A stretch of 9,227 nucleotides of DNA from Helicobacteraceae bacterium (GTDB lineage Bacteria > Campylobacterota > Campylobacteria > Campylobacterales > Sulfurimonadaceae), in NCBI GenBank assembly GCA_015488855.1, contig WFMY01000028.1, positions 1 to 9,227 of the forward strand, in the 5' to 3' direction. This document shows positions 1-7,571 of this stretch, piece by piece; the first letter of the stretch is position 1, and each line of letters opens with the position of its first letter. Both the position numbers and the translations under genes were made by a program. The notes below the pieces were generated by a model. That model saw only the letters and a list, made by a program, of their open reading frames with translations, was not told the DNA's origin and made no database searches.

Positions 1-665
1 CCTCTGGAGTCTCAGTAACCATAGAGATAAAAAGTGCAAGATCAAAGTTCAATCCTAGTACACTGATAAAACCAAATTCAAAAAAGATTGATTTGCCAAG
101 AGTAAATCTTTTGCGAGAATATTTTGCGAGAAAACAACTCAACAATACCTATGTTGATATACTTTTAGATGGCTTGGGCGGAGTCAAAAATAATTTATCA
201 TATAATAGTAATATATTTAATAAAAAAAACACGCTCTTTCGAGATTATATTGTAAGTAAAAAACATCTTGATGTGTTCAATGAGTTCTATAAGAACAGTT
301 TTTATGATGATTCACTTTCACGGATAAATCTAGAGAACTTATTTTATTTTGCTAAGGATACAAAGGGTGCGTATGCTATAGACATAAATCATGCAACACA
401 AGAGGTCTGGGAGTTGATGCTTAATGCAAATGCATCGAGAGCCAAAGAGTTGGTTATGGGTGCAGGGTATTATACTAAAAAAAACATATCTTCGATTTTA
501 AGTAAGGATGAACTTAATATGCTCTCAAATTTTAAAATAAGTTATACTCCACAATTGTTTTTAGATGTACAGGTGGAAATAACACAAAATAATTCAAGCG
601 CAAAGATAACATTTGAATACGATATAAAAAAAACAATAGGGTACAATTTTGCTTACGAGATTTAA
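1..665 (+). CDS. gspK: GspK-like minor pseudopilin, 5' partial
   Basis: The reading frame is open from the left edge (codons begin at base 3), so this is the C-terminal 220 residues of a longer protein. The internal TTG at 93 is not its start. GspK is the large minor pseudopilin that caps the T2SS pseudopilus tip with GspI and GspJ. The visible part fits the GspK periplasmic domain: an early strand followed by SKFNPSTL (about residues 14-21), resembling the family's segment after the pilin helix, and IDINHATQEVWELML (126-140), matching the helix-hairpin-helix-like 'N-x-N-T-A...vL..L' stretch. This is followed by a GYYTKK turn. The N-terminal prepilin signal lies outside the window. The end overlaps the next gene by 17 bases. 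The identification rests on these motifs and on the neighbouring gsp genes; sequence similarity to classical GspK is weak. Confidence 0.7.
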   Translation, partial: SGVSVTIEIKSARSKFNPSTLIKPNSKKIDLPRVNLLREYFARKQLNNTYVDILLDGLGGVKNNLSYNSNIFNKKNTLFRDYIVSKKHLDVFNEFYKNSFYDDSLSRINLENLFYFAKDTKGAYAIDINHATQEVWELMLNANASRAKELVMGAGYYTKKNISSILSKDELNMLSNFKISYTPQLFLDVQVEITQNNSSAKITFEYDIKKTIGYNFAYEI

Positions 666-1458
666 TCAAGATAAAAAAATTATTTTTTTAGACCCCCACA
701 CAGAGTTGCTTGTGAGTGATGAGAAGTTACATATCATCCTCTCCCCCTCTTTGTACTGGGTAAAAAAAGTAATTTTACCACTCAAACATGCAAGGGAGGC
801 AAAAAAACTTTTAGAGTCTTTGTTTGAAGATGTTTTACCTGAGGGAAATTACAGTTATAGTGTCTATAAAGCATCAGAAGAAGGAGAGTTTTTTATCTTT
901 GCTTATGAAGATAAGAGCATCTTGGATCTTCTCACGAAGCAGGGCATCTCCTCATCAAACATTGGTTCTGTCCATTTTGCACAGAGTGAACTTTATAACC
1001 TACAGGGTGCTATGAAGATAAATGAGACGCAGAGCATCTATGTCAAAGATGGGATTGTTACTCTCGTACCATGTTGCTGGATACAAGAGAGTGGAATGTT
1101 AAGTATTGAGGATACTCAACTCTCAAAACACAAGATTATCCTTACGCAGTTTGGACATATTGTAGATAGTTCTAGTCTCATCAAGATTAGTGCTATTTTG
1201 GGTCTGTTTATCTTACTTATTTGGGTGGAGTTGTTCATCCTCAAGCAAGATATACAAAAGATACAGGCTCAGAGTTCTGAACTCTTTATAAAGTACAAGT
1301 TAAAGCCAACCATATTTCAAAACAAAGCACTTTTAAAAAAATATACGAAGATTCATACAAACCAAACAAAGCTTAGAATGAATTTCTCAAAAGAGTTAAA
1401 AAAGAAAAACATCCAAAAGATAAGCTATAAAAACAACAAATTAAAGGTAATCCTATGA
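649..1458 (+). CDS. gspL: GspL-like inner-membrane assembly protein
   Basis: GspL recruits the GspE ATPase to the inner membrane and pairs with GspM. The 269-residue product has a cytoplasmic part (about 1-177) opening with short beta strands (KKIIFLDPHTELLVSDEKLHI) as in the actin-like PilM/GspL fold. One membrane helix follows at about 179-198 (ISAILGLFILLIWVELFILK), then a basic periplasmic tail of about 70 residues that could form the small ferredoxin-like domain. Classical GspL proteins are near 400 residues, so this one is short. No ATG occurs in the first 120 codons, so the start is taken as the TTG at 649, preceded by AGGG at 638-641 with a 7-base spacer. It overlaps the preceding gene and ends in an ATGA overlap with the next. 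The call leans on topology and position between K-like and M-like genes; a PilN-like protein is the alternative. Confidence 0.6.
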   Translation: MLTRFNQDKKIIFLDPHTELLVSDEKLHIILSPSLYWVKKVILPLKHAREAKKLLESLFEDVLPEGNYSYSVYKASEEGEFFIFAYEDKSILDLLTKQGISSSNIGSVHFAQSELYNLQGAMKINETQSIYVKDGIVTLVPCCWIQESGMLSIEDTQLSKHKIILTQFGHIVDSSSLIKISAILGLFILLIWVELFILKQDIQKIQAQSSELFIKYKLKPTIFQNKALLKKYTKIHTNQTKLRMNFSKELKKKNIQKISYKNNKLKVIL

Positions 1459-1862
1459 ACCGTATCAACCCGTTATATGTAGGATTGTTTTTGTTAGTTG
1501 TTCTTACTTTGTCTGTATTTGAGTTAAACTCTGCTAAGGATGAGTTGCATGAAGCACAAGCATCTTACGAAAAAGCGGAAAAACTAGCAGTAGAATTGAG
1601 TGAGTTAAAAAAAGTCTATGCAAATCACAAAAATATGCAAATGAAACTTAAGCGAATATTGACTCAAAATAGACTCAAAAATGCAGGAGTTATCGCTTTG
1701 TATAAAAAGAGTCGGGCAAAGATTAGTGCAGAGTCTCTTGAAAAATCAACACTTGATTTTTTGATGTCAAAGATACTCAACGCACCCTTTAATATTGATT
1801 CTTTTGAGATAAGAAAACTGAGTAAAAATAAAGTAAGTTTTAAAATGGAGATAAAATGGTAA
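1455..1862 (+). CDS. gspM: GspM-like inner-membrane protein
   Basis: GspM is a bitopic inner-membrane protein that dimerises with GspL in the T2SS platform. This 135-residue protein has the expected plan: a few cytoplasmic residues, one membrane helix (about 8-24, YVGLFLLVVLTLSVFEL), a charged heptad-like helix (about 26-68) likely to be a coiled coil, and a small alpha/beta domain ending in two strands (FNIDSFEIRKL, KVSFKMEIKW). The family is typically about 160 residues, so it is slightly short. The start ATG shares the bases ATGA with the stop of the upstream gene and has AAAGG at 1443-1447, 7 bases before it. Primary sequence alone would not identify it; topology, size and location after the GspL-like gene do. 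PilO is structurally equivalent and cannot be excluded. Confidence 0.6.
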   Translation: MNRINPLYVGLFLLVVLTLSVFELNSAKDELHEAQASYEKAEKLAVELSELKKVYANHKNMQMKLKRILTQNRLKNAGVIALYKKSRAKISAESLEKSTLDFLMSKILNAPFNIDSFEIRKLSKNKVSFKMEIKW

Positions 1863-2395
1863 GAAAGATTTTCAAATTTTTTGCTTACACACTCTTCTTT
1901 TTAGCTGTTTTGATCTATTTTACGCCAAAGGTAAATCTCTACTACCTTTTAGAGCATAAACTCAAAGAAAAAAGTATAGTCATCAATGATGAAGAAGTGA
2001 GCGATAATGGTTTGAGTCTGAGCATAAAAGATGCAACTATCAACTTGAAATCTATACAGAGTGCTAAGATAAAAGAGATCAAGATAAAAGTTTTTGGGCT
2101 TTACAACAATGTAAGTTTAACAGATATAAGTTTAGCAAGTGTTGTCGCAACAATGGTTCCTACAAAGATACAAAGCATCTCCCTTTCCTATAGCGTTATT
2201 GACCCGTTGCACCTAGTGGCTAGTGCAGTAGGTGAGTTTGGTGATGCACACTTGAGTTTTGGGGTAGTAGATGGAGTCTTACATATGGAGTTACACCCTT
2301 CTAAAAAGATGCTCTCATCCTACAGACAGACTTTAAGAAATCTCATAAAATCTAAAGAGGGGGCTTATACTTATGATAAAACTTTCAAATTCTAA
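1856..2395 (+). CDS. gspN: GspN-like protein
   Basis: GspN is an optional T2SS component, anchored in the inner membrane with a beta-rich periplasmic domain; its exact role is poorly known. The 179-residue product has an N-terminal membrane helix (about 7-23, KFFAYTLFFLAVLIYFTP), then alternating strands (GLSLSIKDATINLKSI, AKIKEIKIKVFG, HLSFGVVDGVLHMEL) as expected for the GspN/AsmA-like beta sheet. GspN proteins are usually nearer 250 residues, so this is a short form. The ATG overlaps the upstream gene by 7 bases and has TGGAG at 1846-1850, 5 bases before it. The assignment depends on topology and on lying between the M-like gene and gspC; I would not defend it without that context. Confidence 0.55.
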   Translation: MVRKIFKFFAYTLFFLAVLIYFTPKVNLYYLLEHKLKEKSIVINDEEVSDNGLSLSIKDATINLKSIQSAKIKEIKIKVFGLYNNVSLTDISLASVVATMVPTKIQSISLSYSVIDPLHLVASAVGEFGDAHLSFGVVDGVLHMELHPSKKMLSSYRQTLRNLIKSKEGAYTYDKTFKF

Positions 2396-3200
2396 GCTTC
2401 TGAGTATTGCCAGTTTAGTATTAATTTTGGTGTTAGTAGCAAGGACTCTCTCCTTGGCACTTATGTGGTTTTTGCCAAGTGAAGGGGTGAGTTTACATAT
2501 TCAACCAAATTTTCAACCAAAATATCAACGAGTTGATTTTAAAAATATGTTAACTCCTATAGTAAAAAAAGTTGAGCAGAAGCAAGTTAGCACTTCAGAT
2601 GGTGGCATATCTATCACAAATATGGTACTCAAAGGGCTTTATGGGACGAAGACAAGTGGTTTTATCATCGTTGCACTCAAGGCTACGCCAAAAAAGACAA
2701 CCATACTAAGTATTGGTGAGATTTTTTCTGGGTACACACTCAAAGAGATAGAAAACAATAGTGCTATATTTACAAAAGATGGTACTCGCTTTACTTTGAT
2801 GTTAGAGAATGCAAAAAAGACGGCATCTGCGCTGAAACAAAGCAAACAAAAACGGAGTGTAAGTAATGATAATGAGCCGATAAGTCAACAAGTTGTGACA
2901 AGAGGCGATATCACCTACTATGCAAAGCATCCAAAGCAGATTTGGAAAGAGATATCTATCCGTGAGGTTAAAGATGGTAAACAGATAAAAGGTTTTAAAG
3001 TCACAAGGATAGCCCCTAACTCAAAGTTCGCAACGATGGGACTTAAAAAGGGAGATCTGATAGTCAAGGCTAACAATGTAGAGTTGAAGTCCTATAGAGA
3101 TGCACTTAATATCTATACAAAGATAGACAAGGTAGATGAGGTGCAAATTGTAATTATCCGTAATGGAGTTGAGAAGGAGATAGTATATGAGATTAATTAA
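2373..3200 (+). CDS. gspC: GspC, T2SS inner-membrane clamp protein with PDZ domain
   Basis: GspC links the inner-membrane platform to the GspD secretin and may help select substrates. The 275 residues show the full GspC layout. There is a membrane helix at about 11-33 (SIASLVLILVLVARTLSLAL), and a linker. A homology-region domain follows at about 83-145, with the characteristic LKGLYG start, GFIIVAL, and GEIFSGYTLKEI strands. A charged, Lys-rich linker (about 146-185) leads to a C-terminal PDZ domain at about 196-273 containing GFKVTRIAPNSKFATMGLKKGDLI. The homology region is the part that binds the GspD N0 domain in other systems. The start ATG lies inside the end of the upstream gene (23-base overlap) and has AAAGAGGGGG at 2354-2363. 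It overlaps gspD by 14 bases. PDZ-type rather than coiled-coil C-terminus places it with the Klebsiella/Vibrio type of GspC. Confidence 0.85.
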   Translation: MIKLSNSKLLSIASLVLILVLVARTLSLALMWFLPSEGVSLHIQPNFQPKYQRVDFKNMLTPIVKKVEQKQVSTSDGGISITNMVLKGLYGTKTSGFIIVALKATPKKTTILSIGEIFSGYTLKEIENNSAIFTKDGTRFTLMLENAKKTASALKQSKQKRSVSNDNEPISQQVVTRGDITYYAKHPKQIWKEISIREVKDGKQIKGFKVTRIAPNSKFATMGLKKGDLIVKANNVELKSYRDALNIYTKIDKVDEVQIVIIRNGVEKEIVYEIN

Positions 3201-5082
3201 ACTACTGATTATAGCTTTGCTTTTAATGGCAAATCTTGAGGCAAGACAAAAGGTGAATGTAAAATTTTCAAATTTACAGATAAATGATTTTATCAAACTA
3301 ATATCTAAAATCACCAATAAAAATATACTGATAACGCATAAGATAAATGGAACAGTTGACCTCGTGAGTACAGCACCTATCTATGATACAGAGGTGCTAG
3401 GTATCCTTATGTCTGTTTTGGAGTCCAAAGGGTATACTCTCGTACAAAAAGGTTCTATCTTAGAAGTGATTCGTTCTGTCGATGCTTCAAAGCATAATGC
3501 GCAAGTTCTCATCCAAGGTAAGCGAGCTAAAGGTACTTTTATGGTAACTCAAATCATTAAGGTAAAGGGTGAAAATGTAGATATAGTCGCTGCAAAGATT
3601 CGTTATCTCATCTCAAAAACTGCCAAACTTATGACGATGAAAGAGTCAAATCTTATGATTGTTACAGATTATCCAGCAAATATTGAGACCATCAAAAGAG
3701 TGATTAAGGATATAGATACAAACAACAAAGCTATTGTAGAAGCTATCCATATCTCAAACGCAGAAGCAAAAAAAATCCAACTCAAACTTCAAGCGATCTC
3801 AAAAACACTTTTCAACGAAAAAGTAGCTGGACAAAAAGTCCATATCGTTCTTGATGGAAATACAAACTCAGTGGTATTAGTAGGGATTCAAAAAAATGTC
3901 GATAAGTTAAAAAAGCTTATCAAAACCTTAGATGTAGAATCAGCAGCAAGTAATGGAGTAAAAATCTATTCGCTTAATAACTCTGAAGCTAAATCTGTTT
4001 TAGCCTCACTCAAGGATATTATCTCTAAACAAACTTATTCAGACCCTACGATGAAGCCAAATGTAAGTGCATCTGAGGAGATAAATGCCATCATTGCCAT
4101 AGGTGTGCCTCAGATACTTAAGGGGATTAAAAAAGTGATTGATGCACTTGATAGGGAGAAGTATCAAGTCTATGTCCAAGCACGCATTATAGAGATAAAT
4201 AAAAAAAATTCTGAGGCGATTGGTGTGAAATATGGGTTCAATGGTGGAGCCATTTCAAATGGTGGTCTTTACACCTTAGCGGGTAGTTTTGGAGGAACTC
4301 CTCCTTCGTCTGCTCTTTTTAAGGCGAGTGGTGCTAACTTTGGTTTAGGTGCAGCCTTAGAGTTTTTGGAACAAAAGGGTGCTAGCAAAGCTATCTCAAA
4401 TCCATCTATCCTTTGTGTCAATAATAAAGAATCTTCTATCTATGTTGGTAAAACAATATCTATCTCAACAGGGAGTGTGACCTCTTCAACCAGTTCAATT
4501 CCTGGTGTAACAAAATCTTACAAAAGAAAAGATGTTGGGCTTACTCTAAAAATCAAACCTCGTGTATCCTCAAGCGATAAGGTAACTCTTGATATCGAAA
4601 CTACTTTAGAAAATTTACTTGATGATGGAAGCAACAATATTTCAGGACAACCAGTGACTTCAAAGCAAAAGGTAAAAACACAGGCTATTCTTCGTCATGG
4701 TGAGAGTGTTATCATTGGTGGTCTTGTAAAAAAATATGATTTGGAGTCAGTTTCTAAAGTGCCTTTTCTTGGAAATATTTGGTTGATAGGCGATTGGCTT
4801 TTTTCATCCAAATCAGTATCTGCGGAAGAGGATAGCCTCGTTGTCATTTTGACACCTTATGTCATAGACAAAAGTGAAAAACTCTCAAAGTTACAACAAG
4901 ATTTAGGGAAGCTTTCTCATTTGCAACAGCAATACAATAAAAAAGTATTTAAGCGAATTGAAAAAAATGGTTATGTAGATACATTATTTAAAAAAGCAGA
5001 TAAGAAACTGGATAATATGGGCATAAAAGAACAAAAGACACAAAAAGATGAAATTTTAGATGAAGAGAGTGAAGAAGAGTAA
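3187..5082 (+). CDS. gspD: GspD, type II secretion outer-membrane secretin
   Basis: GspD forms the multimeric outer-membrane channel through which folded proteins leave the cell. The 631 residues begin with a Sec signal peptide (MRLIKLLIIALLLMANLEA, likely cleaved after Ala19). Then come N0 (about 22-95), N1 (about 117-178), N2 (about 182-250) and N3 (about 257-323). The secretin barrel spans about 327-560. Hallmarks are the VYVQARIIEINKKNSEAIG entry strand, the gate region around 380-425, the VPFLGNIWLIGDWLF motif (525-539) and the final strand LVVILTPYVI. The last 70 residues are a Lys/Glu-rich, probably helical tail ending in DEESEEE, with no recognisable pilotin-binding S domain. AAGGAG at 3174-3179, 7 bases before the ATG, is the best ribosome binding site in the operon. 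It overlaps gspC by 14 bases and gspE by 1. Confidence 0.95.
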   Translation: MRLIKLLIIALLLMANLEARQKVNVKFSNLQINDFIKLISKITNKNILITHKINGTVDLVSTAPIYDTEVLGILMSVLESKGYTLVQKGSILEVIRSVDASKHNAQVLIQGKRAKGTFMVTQIIKVKGENVDIVAAKIRYLISKTAKLMTMKESNLMIVTDYPANIETIKRVIKDIDTNNKAIVEAIHISNAEAKKIQLKLQAISKTLFNEKVAGQKVHIVLDGNTNSVVLVGIQKNVDKLKKLIKTLDVESAASNGVKIYSLNNSEAKSVLASLKDIISKQTYSDPTMKPNVSASEEINAIIAIGVPQILKGIKKVIDALDREKYQVYVQARIIEINKKNSEAIGVKYGFNGGAISNGGLYTLAGSFGGTPPSSALFKASGANFGLGAALEFLEQKGASKAISNPSILCVNNKESSIYVGKTISISTGSVTSSTSSIPGVTKSYKRKDVGLTLKIKPRVSSSDKVTLDIETTLENLLDDGSNNISGQPVTSKQKVKTQAILRHGESVIIGGLVKKYDLESVSKVPFLGNIWLIGDWLFSSKSVSAEEDSLVVILTPYVIDKSEKLSKLQQDLGKLSHLQQQYNKKVFKRIEKNGYVDTLFKKADKKLDNMGIKEQKTQKDEILDEESEEE

Positions 5083-6587
5083 TGTTAAAGCTAGAACAAC
5101 TTCACAATCCACACCTTGAGCCAAGCGAGATAGAGGAGTTTAGCAATGAACTACTGAGTAAAAACTACTTACTTTTTGCAGAGGTAGAGGGTGAACTTAC
5201 GGCACTCTTATGTGAACGCTACTTAGTAGAAGCGAGTAACTTTTACACAAAACTCAAAACTCAATATCCTTTAAAAATGCTTGATGAGGACTCCTATGAT
5301 AGACTCTACAACCGTTACTTAGAACTCAAAACAGACAAAGCTATAGAGACTATGCAAGAGGACTCAAGCGAAGAAGATGAGGAAGATCTCTCTTTAACAG
5401 ACTTTTTACGGGTAAGCTCAGACATCCTCACAAGTGAAGAGTCCGCACCTATTATCAAGTTTGTCAATGCTCTGTTTTATCAAGCCATCAAAAAGAGAGC
5501 ATCAGATATTCATATAGAAGTGGGGGAGAAAAAAGGTGAGGTAAGATTTCGCATCGATGGTATGCTTACTAAAAATGCAGACCTAGAGAAAAAAGTGGTC
5601 AATCTCATCATCTCCCGTATCAAAGTTATCTCAAACCTTGACATCTCAGAAAAACGAATCCCCCAAGATGGACGGACACAGATAAAGATCTCTGGACAAA
5701 CACTCGACATCCGTGTTTCAGTTTTACCAACTTTTTATGGGGAGAGGATCGTTATGAGACTTCTTATGCAAAGTTCACAGATCCCTGAGATTAATGAGCT
5801 TGGTTTTGATGATGCTCTCATCGGTGATGTCAAAAAACTACTTCGTGCATCGCATGGTATCATCCTAGTCACAGGACCAACTGGAAGTGGTAAAACAACC
5901 TCTTTACACTCCTTTTTACGCGAAGTTGAGAGTCCTGAGAAAAATCTTATCACAGTTGAAGACCCAGTCGAGTACAAATCAGACAATATCTCCCAGATCC
6001 AAGTCAATGAAAAAGTGGGGCTTTCCTTTGCCTCTGCACTTCGCTCCATTCTCCGTCAAGATCCAGATGTGATCATGATAGGGGAGATTCGTGATGAGGA
6101 GACAGCGGGTATAGCGGTGCGTGCTGCACTGACTGGTCACTTAGTTTTCTCAACGCTGCATACCAACTCTGCATCTGCTACCATCTCAAGATTGGCAGAT
6201 ATGGGGATAGAACCTTTTCTCATCTCCTCCTCATTACTAGGGATTTTAGCACAAAGACTTGTGCGTGTTATCTGTGAAGAGTGCAAGGAAGAGGACGAGC
6301 TAGCTGAGGAGTTTGCAATGGACTATAACTTATCTGCTGATGCTCTTATCTACAAAGCAAAAGGGTGCAAGATGTGTAACTACTCAGGGTACTCAGGACG
6401 ACGCTCAATAGGGGAACTTTTAGTGATGAATGATGTGGTTAAAGAGTTGCTTAAAGATACAACAGATGAGCATACTATCAAAGTAGCTTTAGAAGCTAAA
6501 GGTCTTAAGACCATCTCTGTGCAACTTACAAGGATGTTGCTTGATGGTGAGACCTCGCTTGATGAAGCTATTAGGATAGGACTTTAG
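5082..6587 (+). CDS. gspE: GspE, T2SS assembly ATPase
   Basis: GspE is the cytoplasmic hexameric ATPase that powers pseudopilus assembly. The 501-residue protein has an N-terminal GspL-binding region (about 1-90) and an acidic linker (EDSSEEDEED, 93-102). The conserved N2 domain follows, with ASDIHIE at 140-146 and PQDGRTQIKISG at 194-205. The RecA-like motor carries Walker A GPTGSGKTT (265-273), the Asp box TVEDPVE (291-297), Walker B DVIMIGE (329-335) and the His box GHLVFSTLHTN (352-362). A zinc-binding insertion uses CEEC (398-401) and CKMC (429-432). All catalytic motifs are intact and the length is normal. The start ATG shares one base with the gspD stop (TAATG), implying coupled translation. 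The complete tetracysteine motif and PDZ-type GspC next door favour T2SS over type IV pilus PilB, although the families are close. Confidence 0.95.
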   Translation: MLKLEQLHNPHLEPSEIEEFSNELLSKNYLLFAEVEGELTALLCERYLVEASNFYTKLKTQYPLKMLDEDSYDRLYNRYLELKTDKAIETMQEDSSEEDEEDLSLTDFLRVSSDILTSEESAPIIKFVNALFYQAIKKRASDIHIEVGEKKGEVRFRIDGMLTKNADLEKKVVNLIISRIKVISNLDISEKRIPQDGRTQIKISGQTLDIRVSVLPTFYGERIVMRLLMQSSQIPEINELGFDDALIGDVKKLLRASHGIILVTGPTGSGKTTSLHSFLREVESPEKNLITVEDPVEYKSDNISQIQVNEKVGLSFASALRSILRQDPDVIMIGEIRDEETAGIAVRAALTGHLVFSTLHTNSASATISRLADMGIEPFLISSSLLGILAQRLVRVICEECKEEDELAEEFAMDYNLSADALIYKAKGCKMCNYSGYSGRRSIGELLVMNDVVKELLKDTTDEHTIKVALEAKGLKTISVQLTRMLLDGETSLDEAIRIGL

Positions 6588-6589
6588 AG

Positions 6590-7036
6590 ATGCGAAGAGC
6601 CTTTACCTTGATGGAAGTGATGGTTGCGGTGATGATTATCAGTGTAGTGATTGCTGCACTGATTCAGATGAGTGGAAACTCTTCATATACTTTTTCAAAA
6701 ATAAAAACTGATTCTAAGATAGGGCAATATGCATCTTTTCTCATAAACTCGAAAAATTATGGTTTTAAAGATAACACCATTAGCTTTGATAAACTCATAA
6801 ATGGGTTTCAAATAGATGCACAGCTCAGAAAAAGGCTCGAAGATCAAAAAGTAAAGATTATCTATACAAAACTAGACAGTATAAATATGAGTAAGCTAGA
6901 TGCAAAGGAATCTGAACTAGATGATGCAGGAGGTGCTAAAAAACAGGTTAATGCTAATATGACCTTTTTGATAGGCAAAACTACATTAAAAATGAACAAT
7001 ACCTCTACCTCTCTCTTGAGGTTACGCTTACAATGA
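6590..7036 (+). CDS. Minor pseudopilin, GspI-like
   Basis: The protein starts with a prepilin signal, MRRA followed by FTLMEVMVAVMIISVVIAALI. A four-residue basic leader is followed by Phe+1, Glu+5 and a single hydrophobic helix of about 20 residues. Prepilin peptidase would cut between Ala4 and Phe5. Position -1 is Ala where Gly is the usual residue; the next gene shows the same. The remaining 120 residues are a small soluble domain with a charged middle section and a C-terminal strand region. Total length (148) and position immediately before a GspJ-like gene suggest GspI, but nothing in the soluble domain proves which pseudopilin it is, so I give no symbol. AGGA at 6578-6581 lies 8 bases before the ATG, which is 2 bases past the gspE stop. 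Confidence 0.75.
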   Translation: MRRAFTLMEVMVAVMIISVVIAALIQMSGNSSYTFSKIKTDSKIGQYASFLINSKNYGFKDNTISFDKLINGFQIDAQLRKRLEDQKVKIIYTKLDSINMSKLDAKESELDDAGGAKKQVNANMTFLIGKTTLKMNNTSTSLLRLRLQ

Positions 7037-7557
7037 GTTATTATAAAATTAGTTCGAGTAAAGCGTTTACTCTCATAGAGCTTCTCGTATCTATCTCCAT
7101 CCTTTCTATCATGATGGTTTTTTTGTACAAAAGTTATGCTACGCTAAATAAATCAAATCTTATTTATAAAAAAGAGGTTCAAAAGCTTGAGACACTGAAG
7201 CTAAAAAAGAAAACACTCTTTTTAGACTTTAGTGTAGCTAAGTTCCAGAGTGTAAAGATACAACATCAAGGGAGACAAATAGATATTGTTTTTATGCAAA
7301 CTTCAAACTCTGAGCATCGAAGGTATCACCCTTATGTTACCTATATTATCAAAAACTCAAAATTGTATAGATTGGAATCCCTCAAAGAATTAAGCTATCC
7401 TCTGGATGTTTCTAGTAAATTTAATGTAGATAAATTTGGCGAAGTAACTCGTTTTCGAGTGTTTACATCAAAAGATAAGGCAAGCTACATAGTAGATATT
7501 TTTTTTAAAAACAAGGAAAAGATTTTACTCAAAGTCAAAGTGCTTAATGAGAAGTAG
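7033..7557 (+). CDS. gspJ: Minor pseudopilin, GspJ-like
   Basis: A prepilin with an 11-residue leader (MSYYKISSSKA) is followed by FTLIELLVSISILSIMMVFLY, with Glu at +5. The predicted cut is after Ala11, again Ala rather than Gly at -1. The long amphipathic helix continues to about residue 65. A beta-rich C-terminal domain then contains YVTYIIKNSKLYRLESL (about 101-117), which resembles the 'v-Y-x-l-x-x-g-x-L-y-R' strand pair common in GspJ proteins. At 174 residues it is close to the usual GspJ length (about 200). GspJ joins GspI and GspK in the pseudopilus tip complex. The ATG overlaps the upstream stop as ATGA, with TTGAGG at 7016-7021. It is the last gene of the operon and faces a convergent gene 3 bases on. 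Another minor pseudopilin type is the main alternative. Confidence 0.7.
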   Translation: MSYYKISSSKAFTLIELLVSISILSIMMVFLYKSYATLNKSNLIYKKEVQKLETLKLKKKTLFLDFSVAKFQSVKIQHQGRQIDIVFMQTSNSEHRRYHPYVTYIIKNSKLYRLESLKELSYPLDVSSKFNVDKFGEVTRFRVFTSKDKASYIVDIFFKNKEKILLKVKVLNEK

Positions 7558-7571
7558 TTTCTAATCTTCTC
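7549..7571. other. Inverted repeat spanning both convergent stop codons
   Basis: GAGAAG (7549-7554) and CTTCTC (7566-7571) form a 6-bp stem with an 11-base loop that contains or touches the stop codons of both converging genes. It can form in either transcript. There is no T-run on either side, so it is not a standard intrinsic terminator. A 3'-end stabilising role is possible, and so is chance. Confidence 0.35.

Noticed and set aside
93..665. TTG at 93 as the start of the first gene
   Set aside because: The same frame is open to the left edge, and the codons before 93 encode a sequence consistent with the GspK fold, so the gene begins outside the window.
824..1015. 63-codon plus-strand frame inside the GspL-like gene
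   Set aside because: It is wholly inside a supported gene in another frame, with no recognisable motif.
2639..2845. Minus-strand frame within gspC
   Set aside because: Antisense of a well-supported gene, with composition expected of a shadow frame.
3021..3317. 98-codon minus-strand frame across the gspC-gspD junction
   Set aside because: Antisense of two well-supported genes and without motif or ribosome binding site support.
5510..6072. Three further frames (two minus, one plus) inside gspE
   Set aside because: They shadow the motor-domain coding sequence, whose catalytic motifs are all intact in the gspE frame.
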